DNA of 64,000 nt, from contig NZ_JAFEVZ010000008.1 in assembly GCF_022802975.1 (NCBI RefSeq), positions 1 to 64,000 on the forward strand, given 5' to 3'. The notes beneath the pieces are model-generated. The model was not told where the DNA came from and ran no database searches. It saw only the letters and a list, made by a program, of their open reading frames with translations. Of the stretch, positions 45,900 through 55,002 are shown in pieces. A program made the position numbers and the translations under genes. Every line of letters begins with the position of its first letter. Positions within the stretch are counted from its first letter, which is position 1. This DNA is from Flavobacterium pectinovorum (GTDB taxonomy: Bacteria > Bacteroidota > Bacteroidia > Flavobacteriales > Flavobacteriaceae).

Positions 45900-46107
45900 T
45901 TTGTTTGTGAAAAATTATGGATATGATATAGCAAATTTAGGCTTTAACATTCAAATCCGGATGATTTAGTTATAAATCTTTGTAATAATTAAAATCCTGG
46001 ATGGGAGGCTTAGAGGCTTCTTCTCTTGTAGAAAAAAGTAGTATATGATTTTTTTTTTTATTTTTTTCATAATGGGTAAATATTGGTTTTATAGAATCAA
46101 TTTGATT

Positions 46108-46692
46108 TTATAAGGAAAGTAATTTTTGTTTGGATTGTTGTTGAATGTCTTCAAAAAAACTAGTGAACTCATCTTCAAAATCAGTATAAAATTCTTTTAA
46201 TTCTTCGCTGGCAAATTGCATTTTGGATATGTTTTTCGATCTTCGGTCCATTTGAGTTAAAATCTGATGAATTCCTTCTACTGTACGGTAGCTCAGAAGC
46301 CAGTTTCTTTCGATCATGTAAGGCATTAAGTCCTGTGTTTTTTCAGTAAGTATAGCATAATTATCATGCAGTGAATTGTAAAAACGATTGATAAAATCTT
46401 CTAATTTTTCATCAGAATATTTTGTCCAGTTTTTAGCTAAAAAATGATCGTAAACAATGTCTACAATTACACCGGCATAATGATGGTATTTTTCGTGTAA
46501 TCGTTTGGTACTTTGCCTGAAAATGTCATGAGAATCGGTATATGTATCGATAAATCGATGTAAAATAATTCCTTTTTGTACATCATAAGGAAAATGCTCA
46601 AATTGTTTTCCACGAATACCATCTGCCATGAAATTACCAATTTTAATTAAATCATTTTCACCGGAAAGGTATATATGGGCAAGAAAATTCAT
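46108..46692 (-). CDS. Acyl-carrier-protein phosphodiesterase-like protein (AcpH/DUF479)
   Basis: 194 residues starting MNFLAHIYLSGENDLIKIGN, with FMADGIRG, LHRFIDTYTDSHDIFR, and YAGVIVDIVYDHFLAKNW. The metal-dependent HD-like helices match the AcpH family, which removes the phosphopantetheine arm from acyl carrier protein in E. coli. Substrate in Bacteroidota is not proven. Its start is divergent from glmM, with 207 bases between. Confidence 0.88.
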   Translation of the reverse strand: MNFLAHIYLSGENDLIKIGNFMADGIRGKQFEHFPYDVQKGIILHRFIDTYTDSHDIFRQSTKRLHEKYHHYAGVIVDIVYDHFLAKNWTKYSDEKLEDFINRFYNSLHDNYAILTEKTQDLMPYMIERNWLLSYRTVEGIHQILTQMDRRSKNISKMQFASEELKEFYTDFEDEFTSFFEDIQQQSKQKLLSL

Positions 46693-46866
46693 TGCTTTTG
46701 AGGTATTAAGATTCTAAGGAATTGAGTAGCTAAGATCGTCATTGTAAATGTATAAAAAACTTTTTAAATCATTTTTGTTAAAAAAATAGTAGTTTTTTGT
46801 CCTTAACATGTAATGATTATTTTAAAATCTTAATGCTATAACCTCTTAGTAACTCAGCAACTTTTT

Positions 46867-46874
46867 TATATTTG
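46867..46874 (+). promoter_or_regulatory. -7 box of glmM
   Basis: TATATTTG fits TAnnTTTG and lies 25 bases before the glmM ATG. A clear -33 element was not found. Confidence 0.5.
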
Positions 46875-46899
46875 TAATAAATAACTATAACTCACAAAA

Positions 46900-48288
46900 A
46901 TGACTTTAATAAAATCGATTTCAGGAATACGCGGAACTATCGGTGGAAAAGTAGGAGATAACCTGACTCCTGTTGATGCTGTGAAATTTGCATCGGCATA
47001 CGGAACCTTTTTAAAAAATAATACTTCAAAAGAAAAATTAACCGTTGTAATTGGTCGCGATGCCAGAATTTCAGGGCCAATGATTCATAATCTGGTAGTA
47101 AATACGTTGATTGGCTTAGGAATTAATGTAATTGATCTTGGACTTTCGACAACGCCAACTGTAGAAATTGCTGTACCATTAGAAAAAGCTGATGGCGGAA
47201 TTATTTTAACGGCTTCTCATAATCCAAAACAGTGGAATGCGTTGAAGTTATTGAATGAAAAAGGAGAATTTTTAAGCGGAGCTGAAGGTGCAAAAATTCT
47301 TGAAATTGCCGAAGCAGAAGCTTTCGATTTCTCAGATGTAGATAATTTAGGGGAAATTACAGTGAATGATGCGTATATGGATATTCATATCGACGAGGTT
47401 TTGAATTTGCCTTTGGTTGATGTTGAAGCTGTAAAAGCAGCAAAATTTAAAGTGGTTGTTGATGGAGTAAACTCTTCAGGCGGAATTATTATTCCAAAAT
47501 TATTAGAACAAATGGGGGTTGAAGTCGTAAAATTGTATTGCGAGCCAAACGGACATTTTCCTCATAATCCGGAACCATTAAAAGAACATCTGACCGATAT
47601 TTCAGAATTGGTAGTTAAAGAGAAAGCACATTTAGGAGTTGTAGTAGATCCGGATGTTGATCGTTTGGCATTTATCAGCGAAGATGGCGAAATGTTTGGA
47701 GAAGAATATACTTTGGTTGCTTGTGCAGATTATGTATTGAGCAAAACTCCAGGAAATACAGTTTCAAATATGTCTTCATCACGTGCGTTGCGAGATGTGA
47801 CTAATTTTCATAACGGAAGCTATGAAGCCAGTGCGGTAGGCGAGGTGAATGTAGTGGAATTAATGAAGAAAAATAATGCTATTATTGGGGGAGAAGGTAA
47901 TGGAGGAATTATTTATCCGGAATCACATTACGGAAGAGACAGTTTGGTTGGAGTAGCGTTGTTTTTGACGCATTTGGCTAATAAAAATATGTCAGTATCG
48001 GCATTACGCGCTTCGTATCCGGAATATTATATGAGTAAAAATAAAATTGAACTGACACCACAAATAGATGTTGATGCAATTTTAGTTGCCATGACTGAAA
48101 AATATAAAAATGAAGATATTACAACCATTGATGGTGTCAAAATTGATTTTGCTGCGGAATGGGTTCATTTAAGAAAATCAAATACAGAACCGATTATCCG
48201 TATCTACACAGAAGCTTCGTCTCAGGAAAAAGCAGATGTTTTGGCTCTTCGTATTATTGATGAAATAAAAGCAATTGCAGGAATTTAA
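46900..48288 (+). CDS. glmM: Phosphoglucosamine mutase-like enzyme
   Basis: 462 residues of the alpha-D-phosphohexomutase fold. The phospho-Ser loop is TASHNPKQWNALK, the metal loop is DPDVDRLAF, and the sugar loop is GEGNGGIIYP. The GEGNGG form, instead of GEQSGH, is typical of the archaeal/Bacteroidota-type enzymes. It should convert glucosamine-6-phosphate to glucosamine-1-phosphate for UDP-GlcNAc, and so for peptidoglycan; phosphomannomutase activity is possible. It converges on the superoxide dismutase operon at a 40-base perfect palindrome. Confidence 0.9.
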   Translation: MTLIKSISGIRGTIGGKVGDNLTPVDAVKFASAYGTFLKNNTSKEKLTVVIGRDARISGPMIHNLVVNTLIGLGINVIDLGLSTTPTVEIAVPLEKADGGIILTASHNPKQWNALKLLNEKGEFLSGAEGAKILEIAEAEAFDFSDVDNLGEITVNDAYMDIHIDEVLNLPLVDVEAVKAAKFKVVVDGVNSSGGIIIPKLLEQMGVEVVKLYCEPNGHFPHNPEPLKEHLTDISELVVKEKAHLGVVVDPDVDRLAFISEDGEMFGEEYTLVACADYVLSKTPGNTVSNMSSSRALRDVTNFHNGSYEASAVGEVNVVELMKKNNAIIGGEGNGGIIYPESHYGRDSLVGVALFLTHLANKNMSVSALRASYPEYYMSKNKIELTPQIDVDAILVAMTEKYKNEDITTIDGVKIDFAAEWVHLRKSNTEPIIRIYTEASSQEKADVLALRIIDEIKAIAGI

Positions 48289-48310
48289 GCTTTAGAATCC
48301 CTGGTACAAA

Positions 48311-48350
48311 TAAAAAAGTTTGATGAAAATATTTTCATCAAACTTTTTTA
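48311..48350. terminator. Perfect 20-base inverted repeat, bidirectional terminator
   Basis: TAAAAAAGTTTGATGAAAAT is immediately followed by its exact reverse complement. It lies between the convergent stops of glmM and the superoxide dismutase gene. Confidence 0.88.
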
Positions 48351-48370
48351 TTTTTTTAGATCGGATTTTT

Positions 48371-49150
48371 TTAATACTTTTTAACCTTAGTCAGAGCGGT
48401 TTTGTAATTTTCGTTTACTTTTTCCCAATTGATTAGTTTATAGAAAGCATCAATATAACTGCCTTTTCTGTTTTGATAATCCAGATAATAGGCGTGTTCC
48501 CATAGGTCAATTCCTAAAATAGGTGTACCTGGTATCAGGGCGTTTCTCATCAAAGGGTTATCCTGATTTTCGGTAGTTGTAATTTGCAATTTACCTGCTC
48601 TGTCTACAACCAGCCAAACCCATCCTGAACCGAATTGTTTAGTCGCCTCATTTTTAAATTGAGTTGTAAGATTACTAAAAGATCCAAATTCTTTATTGAT
48701 TGAACCTGCTAAAGTATCTTTTGGAGTTTGTTCTTTTGGTGTTAAAATATCAAAATAAAGGGTGTGATTGTAGTATCCTCCTGCATTTTGACGAAGTTTT
48801 GCATTGTTCATATCCATTTTTTTTAGGATATCTTCAATGGGAGCATTTTCAAATTCAGTCGAAACAATTTCTTTATTTAAATTATTGGTGTACCCTAAAT
48901 AATGTTTAGAATAATGGGTTTCTAAAGTCAATGATCTTATAGCAGGTGCTAAAGCATCATACGCAAAAGGGAGTTTTGTGAGAGCAAATGAACCCTCATC
49001 TGCTTTTACATCGGCAGGAATACCTATTGTGATTTTTTCTTCTTTTGTAGGTAAAGGAACTTCAACAACTTCGGTCAGTTTATTGTCATTACAGGAAAAT
49101 AACATCAGTAATGAAGCTGTGAATGTAAAACGTATGATGTTTTTCTTCAT
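48371..49150 (-). CDS. sodA: Fe/Mn superoxide dismutase, predicted lipoprotein
   Basis: 259 residues. The lipobox LFSC (Cys20) and an ~45-residue linker precede the SOD domain, so the enzyme is exported and lipid-anchored, unlike most cytoplasmic Fe/Mn SODs. Metal ligands are seen in ETHYSKHYLGY (His), GGYYNHTLYF (His), and DLWEHAYYLDYQNR (Asp, His). It should detoxify superoxide at the envelope. It is the last gene of a leftward run from the LUD protein through cdsA and psd, 7 bases after the acyl-CoA-binding gene. Confidence 0.93.
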   Translation of the reverse strand: MKKNIIRFTFTASLLMLFSCNDNKLTEVVEVPLPTKEEKITIGIPADVKADEGSFALTKLPFAYDALAPAIRSLTLETHYSKHYLGYTNNLNKEIVSTEFENAPIEDILKKMDMNNAKLRQNAGGYYNHTLYFDILTPKEQTPKDTLAGSINKEFGSFSNLTTQFKNEATKQFGSGWVWLVVDRAGKLQITTTENQDNPLMRNALIPGTPILGIDLWEHAYYLDYQNRKGSYIDAFYKLINWEKVNENYKTALTKVKKY

Positions 49151-49157
49151 GATTTAA

Positions 49158-49427
49158 TTATTTTGATGTTAATGAATTAATTATTTCAATATAATTTTCT
49201 TTAGCTTCTTCAATAGATATATGACTAATTTGCATCCAGGCATTTGTTTTGAATGCATCGCGTAAATCAAAATTTTCAGATTGATTATATACTGCAGTTC
49301 CAAATGTAGCTTGTTTATAATATGCATAAAGTCTTAACTGCACATCTTGCGGCAGTGAAGCTTGTGTCATTTTCATAGCGGTTTCTACAGCTTCTGAAAA
49401 ACGAATATCTAAGTCTTTTTTAGTCAT
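49158..49427 (-). CDS. Acyl-CoA-binding protein
   Basis: 89 residues: RFSEAVETAMKMTQ, LRLYAYYKQATFG, and KTNAWMQISHISIEEAKENY match the acyl-CoA-binding protein family, which buffers and carries long-chain acyl-CoA. The Tyr and Lys of the YKQAT motif are present. It directly abuts psd (no gap) and precedes the lipoprotein SOD. Placement among phospholipid genes supports a role in acyl supply. Confidence 0.9.
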   Translation of the reverse strand: MTKKDLDIRFSEAVETAMKMTQASLPQDVQLRLYAYYKQATFGTAVYNQSENFDLRDAFKTNAWMQISHISIEEAKENYIEIINSLTSK

Positions 49428-50081
49428 TTAAGCTTTTGTAGCAATAATAGTTTTACCTCCAACTGCTTTTTGGTTTAACACCACATTAATTGGAGTACCT
49501 AAAGGTAAAAATAAATCTACTCTCGAACCAAATTTAATAAAACCGGCATCAGTACCCTGAATGACCTGCATTCCTTCCTGAGCATAATTTACAATTCTGC
49601 GTGCCAATGCACCGGCAATTTGTCTGTATAATATTTGTCCAAAAGAATCATTTTCAATTACAACAGTGGTTCTTTCGTTTTCTTCACTTGCTTTTGGATG
49701 CCAGGCTACTAAAAATTTTCCAGGATGATATTTGCTGAATTTTATAATACCATCCATCGCATAACGTGTTACGTGTACGTTAATAGGAGACATGAAAATA
49801 GAAACTTGCAAACGTTTGTCTTTAAAAAATTCACCTTCATAAACTTCTTCAATAACTACAACTTTTCCGTCTACCGGAGCAAGAATGTGATCACTATTTC
49901 TGATTGCAATTCTTTTAGGATTTCTAAAAAACTGTAAGATGATAATTAAAACTATAACACCAGCAATTTGCACAAGTATTCTTAGCCATGAAATATCAAT
50001 GAATTTGTCAGCAATTAAAAGTACGGCAACAGCAAAAACAGTACCTAATAAAATGGATGGACCTCCTTCTTTATGAAACAT
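49428..50081 (-). CDS. psd: Phosphatidylserine decarboxylase
   Basis: 217 residues, the short archaeal-type form with two N-terminal membrane segments. The self-processing site is at FGS in GFIKFGSRVDLFLP (Gly-Ser cleavage creates the pyruvoyl group). Other landmarks are LAPVDGKVV and SIFMSPINVHVTRYAMDG. It makes phosphatidylethanolamine from phosphatidylserine. It overlaps cdsA by 11 bases. Confidence 0.93.
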   Translation of the reverse strand: MFHKEGGPSILLGTVFAVAVLLIADKFIDISWLRILVQIAGVIVLIIILQFFRNPKRIAIRNSDHILAPVDGKVVVIEEVYEGEFFKDKRLQVSIFMSPINVHVTRYAMDGIIKFSKYHPGKFLVAWHPKASEENERTTVVIENDSFGQILYRQIAGALARRIVNYAQEGMQVIQGTDAGFIKFGSRVDLFLPLGTPINVVLNQKAVGGKTIIATKA

Positions 50082-50961
50082 AATATAAAATTTGATAAAA
50101 TAAAAATATAACGGGTGCTACAAATATAACACTATCTAGTCGATCTAAAACACCTCCGTGTCCGGGCATTATGGCGCCACTATCTTTTACTCCGGCGATT
50201 CTTTTAAATTTAGATTCGATTAAATCTCCAATTGTTCCAAAAATGCTGGCAATTAAAGCAATAATCGTCCAAATTAAAATAGATCTGCTACTGAAATCAG
50301 GATTGGGCTGAATGTATAATTTTGAAATCAGGAAACCTGCAAAAGCAGCAAAAACTACTCCGCCTAGAAAACCTTCTATAGTTTTTTTTGGCGAAATGCG
50401 TTCGAATAATTTATGTTTTCCAATGGATTTTCCAACTAAATAGGCAAATGTGTCATTGGTCCAAATCAAAATAAACAAACCAATTATAATTTTTGGATTG
50501 TAATCATTGGTACCAAAGGAAATTTTAATGATAAATAAAAAAGGCAAAGTAACATATCCCAGTAAATACAAATATTTTGATGAAATACTTACTTTTTGCA
50601 CGTTGTCATAAAATAAAAATAAAATACATTTTATTGAGATTACAAGAGTAACAGCAAGCAGGATTAAATCTAATTGTTGGATATTGGTGTTTAAATTTAA
50701 TTTTGAATTAAATGTGTCTTCCAAAAATAATGTGGTCTGTTTGTTATAATGACTTATTAATATAATACCTGAGTATAATATAATACCAAAAAGAATTGAA
50801 AATGTTTTATTGAGGTTGACTAAATTGCAGAATTCATAAATAGCAATAATTAGAAAAATACCAAAAAGAATAATAAAGCTTTCGGTCGAAAACAGAATAG
50901 AAGTTAGTAATAAAGCGATATAAACAGCACCAGAAATGGTTCTCTTGAGTGTTTCATTCAT
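50071..50961 (-). CDS. cdsA: Phosphatidate cytidylyltransferase
   Basis: 296 residues with about eight membrane helices. The CDP-diglyceride synthase signature is SPKKTIEGFLGG and then GDLIESKFKRIAGVKDSGAI / MPGHGGVLDRLDS. It converts phosphatidate and CTP to CDP-diacylglycerol, the precursor of all phospholipids. It is followed by psd with overlap and preceded by the LUD gene with a 1-base gap. Confidence 0.96.
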   Translation of the reverse strand: MNETLKRTISGAVYIALLLTSILFSTESFIILFGIFLIIAIYEFCNLVNLNKTFSILFGIILYSGIILISHYNKQTTLFLEDTFNSKLNLNTNIQQLDLILLAVTLVISIKCILFLFYDNVQKVSISSKYLYLLGYVTLPFLFIIKISFGTNDYNPKIIIGLFILIWTNDTFAYLVGKSIGKHKLFERISPKKTIEGFLGGVVFAAFAGFLISKLYIQPNPDFSSRSILIWTIIALIASIFGTIGDLIESKFKRIAGVKDSGAIMPGHGGVLDRLDSVIFVAPVIFLFYQILYYVS

Positions 50962-50962
50962 C

Positions 50963-51568
50963 TTAAAGGTCCTCTAAGAGTAATAAGTATAAGTTTTTTG
51001 CAACACTTCCGTATTGAGTAAAATCTTCTTCTTTTGCTTTTTCGAAATATTTAATTGTGGTAATATTCGTAGGGTAATCTCTTTCGTATTTTCTTTTAAT
51101 AGCGCTTAAGCCGTCACTTTTCATAGGTAATATTTGGCTTGTAGTTGCTATTATAACAATATTAGCTGGCAACTCGTTAGGTTTGTCTTGTCTAATTTGT
51201 TTTGATGAAAATAAAATGGATCCTTCATCAGCAATAAGATTTTCACAGGAGGCTAATAAAAACTTTGGGCTTTTTGGTGAAATATAGAGCAGTTTATTTT
51301 CTTCTAATAATTGAAAAAGCCCTGGTTCATAGCATAAAGCTTCACTTTCAAACCAGTCATTTTCTTCTAAAATATTTTCAAATTGTTCTTCAACTTCTTG
51401 TTTGTTTTCGCAATACAAAAATTTCCCTCCATTCTTTTTAAAATTAAAAATGAATTGTTCATCTATGGATAAATGACTGTTTGGAGCAGAATTGTTTCCA
51501 TACTCGCTTTCATTCTCTTCATCAGATGAAGCATTGGCAGAACCAAATATTTTTTTGAAAAAACTCAT
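50963..51568 (-). CDS. LUD-domain protein (LutC/DUF162-like)
   Basis: 201 residues starting MSFFKKIFGSANASSDEENE. The LUD fold is marked by NANSG-free but typical AIARDEGSILFSSKQIRQ-like stretch (here LIADEGSILFSSKQIRQDK) and ANIVIIATTSQILPMKSDGL. LutC relatives act in lactate oxidation, but many LUD proteins in Bacteroidota stand alone beside ftsH and cdsA without lutA/B. The function is therefore unclear. A terminator separates it from ftsH. Confidence 0.8.
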   Translation of the reverse strand: MSFFKKIFGSANASSDEENESEYGNNSAPNSHLSIDEQFIFNFKKNGGKFLYCENKQEVEEQFENILEENDWFESEALCYEPGLFQLLEENKLLYISPKSPKFLLASCENLIADEGSILFSSKQIRQDKPNELPANIVIIATTSQILPMKSDGLSAIKRKYERDYPTNITTIKYFEKAKEEDFTQYGSVAKNLYLLLLEDL

Positions 51569-51615
51569 TTTATATGAAATACTTTACATGTTAATTGAAA
51601 ACGTTCAAAGATAAA

Positions 51616-51654
51616 AAAATCTTAATTCAAAAGAGGTTTTTGAATTAAGATTTT
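51616..51654 (-). terminator. Terminator of rsfS-ftsH
   Basis: AAAATCTTAATTCAAAA (51616-51632) and TTTTGAATTAAGATTTT (51638-51654) form a perfect 17-base stem with a 5-base loop and a long T run on the minus strand. Confidence 0.9.
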
Positions 51655-51682
51655 AAAAAATATTAAACTTTTCCTTGAAAAT

Positions 51683-53608
51683 TTATGAAACTACTTCTCC
51701 TAAATTTTTGTCAAAAGTACGTTTTCCAAATATAGTTTCTAAGTCATCTTTAAAAATAACTTCTTTTTCAATCAATATATCGGCAAGTTGATTTAACTTG
51801 TCTTTGTTGTCTTCTAAAATTTGAATGGCTCTTTGGTATTGACCTTCAATTAATTCTGAAATTTCAGCATCAATAATTTTTGCAGTTTCATCAGAATATG
51901 GTTTAGAGAAATTATATTCGCTTTGTCCTGTCGAATCGTAATAAGTAACGTTACCAATTTTATCATTCAAGCCATAAATGGTTACCATTGCACGAGCCTG
52001 TCTTGTCACTTTTTCCAAATCGCTTAATGCACCGGTTGAAATTCTGTCAAAAGTTACTTTTTCAGCAGCTCTTCCACCCATTGTTGCGCACATTTCGTCT
52101 AGCATTTGGTCAGTTCTAACGATTTGTCTCTCTTCAGGTAAATACCATGCGGCTCCTAAGCTTTGTCCACGAGGAACAATAGTTACTTTAATAAGAGGAG
52201 CAGCGTGTTCAAGCATCCAGCTTACAGTTGCATGTCCTGCTTCGTGAATTGCAATTGCTCTTTTTTCTTCAGGAGTAATGATTTTGTTTTTCTTTTCAAG
52301 ACCTCCAATGATTCTGTCAACAGCGTCTAAGAAATCTTGTCTGTCTACTGCAGCTTTGTTGTTACGGGCAGCAATTAAGGCGGCTTCGTTACAAACATTT
52401 GCAATATCTGCACCTGAAAATCCCGGAGTTTGTTTTGCTAAGAAATCTAAATCAAGACCTTCTACTTTTTTGATAGGAGCTAAGTGAACTGCAAATATTT
52501 CAGCTCTTTCACGAATATCCGGTAAGTCAACAAAAATTTGTCTGTCAAAACGACCAGCACGCATTAAGGCTTTGTCAAGTACATCAGCTCTGTTGGTTGC
52601 GGCTAAAACAATTACGTTAGAGTTTGTACCAAAACCATCCATTTCTGTTAGTAATTGGTTTAAAGTGTTTTCTCTTTCGTCATTTCCGCCAGACATATTA
52701 CTTTTTCCTCTCGCTCTACCAACAGCATCAATCTCGTCGATGAAGATAATAGCAGGAGATTTTTCTTTTGCTTGTTTGAATAAATCACGTACACGTGAAG
52801 CACCCACACCAACGAACATTTCAACAAAATCAGAACCTGATAACGAGAAGAAAGGCACCTGAGCTTCTCCTGCAACAGCTTTTGCAAGTAATGTTTTACC
52901 AGTTCCCGGAGGTCCTACAAGTAAAGCGCCTTTTGGAATCTTACCTCCCAAATTGGTGTATTTTTCTGGGTTTTTAAGAAATTCTACAATTTCCTGGATT
53001 TCTTCTTTTGCACCTTCTAAACCTGCTACATCCTTAAATGTTGTTTTGATGTCTGTTTTTTCATCAAAAAGTTTAGCTTTAGATTTTCCAATGTTGAAAA
53101 TTTGCCCGCCTCCGCCAGCACCTCCGCCGGACATTTTACGCATAATAAAAATCCATACACCAATGATGATGATGATAGGAAGTAAACTAACTAAAATATC
53201 GCTCCAGTTGCTTGCTTCTTTAAAGTCATAATCGACTAATTTTTTTTCTGCCTTAGCTTTGTCAAGTTTTTCCTGAAAAGATTTTAGATCACCAAATTTA
53301 GTAGTGTAATGAGGCCCTTTGTTGGGGTTGTCAAACATATCTTTGGCTACTTTTTTATTCGCAGGGTCTTTTAATGCTGCATCTGAAAGGTAAATTTCAG
53401 CATCTTTATTATTGAAAATAATAACATTTTTTATTTGCCCTTTGGCTAACATGTTGTCAATGTCAGACGATTTTAACTGAGCAGGTTCGCTTAAATTAGA
53501 ACCTCCTGTTGCAAAACTTATAAATAAAAAAACCAGAAGTATTGCAGTGTATATTAACCAGGGACTTATTTTAAATTTACTCGGATTTGGATTATTATCT
53601 TTAGCCAT
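51683..53608 (-). CDS. ftsH: ATP-dependent zinc metalloprotease FtsH
   Basis: 641 residues. Two membrane helices (about residues 14-33 and 137-156) flank the small periplasmic domain. Walker A is GPPGTGKT, Walker B is IIFIDEIDAVG, and the SRH region includes GRFDRQ. The zinc site is HEAGH with a downstream Asp. FtsH degrades membrane and short-lived cytoplasmic proteins. It lies 18 bases after rsfS, and a 17-base-stem terminator follows. Confidence 0.98.
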   Translation of the reverse strand: MAKDNNPNPSKFKISPWLIYTAILLVFLFISFATGGSNLSEPAQLKSSDIDNMLAKGQIKNVIIFNNKDAEIYLSDAALKDPANKKVAKDMFDNPNKGPHYTTKFGDLKSFQEKLDKAKAEKKLVDYDFKEASNWSDILVSLLPIIIIIGVWIFIMRKMSGGGAGGGGQIFNIGKSKAKLFDEKTDIKTTFKDVAGLEGAKEEIQEIVEFLKNPEKYTNLGGKIPKGALLVGPPGTGKTLLAKAVAGEAQVPFFSLSGSDFVEMFVGVGASRVRDLFKQAKEKSPAIIFIDEIDAVGRARGKSNMSGGNDERENTLNQLLTEMDGFGTNSNVIVLAATNRADVLDKALMRAGRFDRQIFVDLPDIRERAEIFAVHLAPIKKVEGLDLDFLAKQTPGFSGADIANVCNEAALIAARNNKAAVDRQDFLDAVDRIIGGLEKKNKIITPEEKRAIAIHEAGHATVSWMLEHAAPLIKVTIVPRGQSLGAAWYLPEERQIVRTDQMLDEMCATMGGRAAEKVTFDRISTGALSDLEKVTRQARAMVTIYGLNDKIGNVTYYDSTGQSEYNFSKPYSDETAKIIDAEISELIEGQYQRAIQILEDNKDKLNQLADILIEKEVIFKDDLETIFGKRTFDKNLGEVVS

Positions 53609-53626
53609 TAGTAGAGAAAGTTTCTT

Positions 53627-53998
53627 TTAGTATTTGTTTTCGATCGTAGTTATTTTGGCATCACCCCAAAGGCTTTCGATATTGTAGTATTCACGAATGT
53701 GTTTTTGAAAAACATGTACCACGATATGTACATAATCAATAAGAACCCATTCGGCATTATCGGTTCCTTCTACATGCCAGGGCTTATCTTTTAAGTCTTT
53801 AGATACTGTTTTTTGAATTGAGTTTACAATGGCGTTAACCTGAGTATTTGAACTTCCGTTGCAAATGACAAAATAGTCACAAACTGCCGTGTCTATTTCT
53901 CTTAAGTCAAGAATATCGATATCATTTCCTTTTACTTCTTCAATCCCTTTGATTATGTTCGCCAATAGAACATCATTATTAATAGTCTTTTTCGCCAT
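53627..53998 (-). CDS. rsfS: Ribosome silencing factor
   Basis: 123 residues of the RsfS/Iojap family: DLREIDTAVCDYFVICNGSS, PWHVEGTDNAEWVLIDYVHI and VVHVFQKHIREYYNIESLWG. It binds uL14 and blocks subunit joining in stationary phase. Divergent from birA and first in the rsfS-ftsH operon. Confidence 0.96.
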   Translation of the reverse strand: MAKKTINNDVLLANIIKGIEEVKGNDIDILDLREIDTAVCDYFVICNGSSNTQVNAIVNSIQKTVSKDLKDKPWHVEGTDNAEWVLIDYVHIVVHVFQKHIREYYNIESLWGDAKITTIENKY

Positions 53999-54041
53999 GA
54001 ATTATTTTATATGAATTTGTAAAGTTACCAAAATTTGTGGT

Positions 54042-54049
54042 TATTTTTG
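54042..54049 (+). promoter_or_regulatory. -7 box of birA
   Basis: TATTTTTG fits TAnnTTTG, and a TTTG at 54016-54019 is spaced 22 bases upstream. Leftward rsfS may use TAACTTTA (minus strand, 54020-54027). Confidence 0.45.
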
Positions 54050-54091
54050 AACCTTAACAAAATATTAAATTAAGTTATTTAAATTATTTAA

Positions 54092-54820
54092 ATGAAACTA
54101 ATCAAACTCGATGCCATAGATTCAACAAATGACTTTCTTAAGGCGTTATCAAGTCAGGATGAACTGGATAATTTTACAGTGATAACGGCTGAAAATCAGA
54201 CAAAAGGGAAAGGTCAAATGGGGGCGAAGTGGGAGTCTGAATCAGGTAAGAACTTAATTATGAGTGTCTTGGTTAAGGATTTTTTGTATGATAATGAACA
54301 GGTTTTTAATATGAGTATTATAGTTTCATTAGCTGTAATTGAAACATTAAAAGCATTAAATATTCCTGATTTAAGTGTAAAATGGCCAAACGACATTATG
54401 TCATATAATAAGAAAATTGGTGGCATACTTATCGAGAATACCATTAAAAGTGATGGCAGAATCGTGTCAGTAGTTGGTTTGGGGCTAAATGTTAATCAGA
54501 CTAATTTTCAATATTTGCCCCATGCTTCTTCACTTAAAGTAGTTTGTAATGTTGAATTTGATAAAAATTCTCTGCTTTTTTTAATCGTTGAAAAAATAAA
54601 AAGAAATATAGAATTGTGGGAAACCAATTCTACTGCCTTTTGGAAAGAATATTTCAATACCTTATTTCGAAAAGGAGTTCCAATGCCATTTAAAAACCTG
54701 GAAAATCAAAACTTCATGGGAATCATTCAGGGAGTTTCTTCTATTGGAAAATTACAGATTTTATTAGAAAATGACTCAGTATCGGAATTTGATATTAAGG
54801 AAATTCAGATGCTTTATTAA
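54092..54820 (+). CDS. birA: Biotin-[acetyl-CoA-carboxylase] ligase
   Basis: 242 residues, the short form without the N-terminal DNA-binding domain, so it is not a repressor. Motifs are DSTNDFLK, the biotinyl-AMP loop GKGQMGAKW, and VKWPNDIM, followed by KIGGILIE. It attaches biotin to biotin-dependent carboxylases. Divergent from rsfS. Confidence 0.96.
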   Translation: MKLIKLDAIDSTNDFLKALSSQDELDNFTVITAENQTKGKGQMGAKWESESGKNLIMSVLVKDFLYDNEQVFNMSIIVSLAVIETLKALNIPDLSVKWPNDIMSYNKKIGGILIENTIKSDGRIVSVVGLGLNVNQTNFQYLPHASSLKVVCNVEFDKNSLLFLIVEKIKRNIELWETNSTAFWKEYFNTLFRKGVPMPFKNLENQNFMGIIQGVSSIGKLQILLENDSVSEFDIKEIQMLY

Positions 54821-54937
54821 AAAGGTTCTAAGTTTCGGAAGTCTGAGTTTCTAAGATTTTTTAATCACGAATTTTATAGTTTCAAACCGTTTTATACGGA
54901 TTTTTTTTAAACAGCAACCAATGTGAGGCTGAACGTC

Positions 54938-54949
54938 CCGAAGCTTCGG
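54938..54949. repeat. GC-rich 12-base palindrome
   Basis: CCGAAGCTTCGG is a perfect palindrome in an AT-rich gap after birA (54821-55002). The surroundings (GTGAGGCTGAACGTCC) resemble a fragment of a REP-like element. Only one copy is seen. Confidence 0.4.
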
Positions 54950-55002
54950 AAGATGTCCTTTTAAATTAAAAAAAAATATGTCTTTGTGAGAGATATTTAG
55001 CA

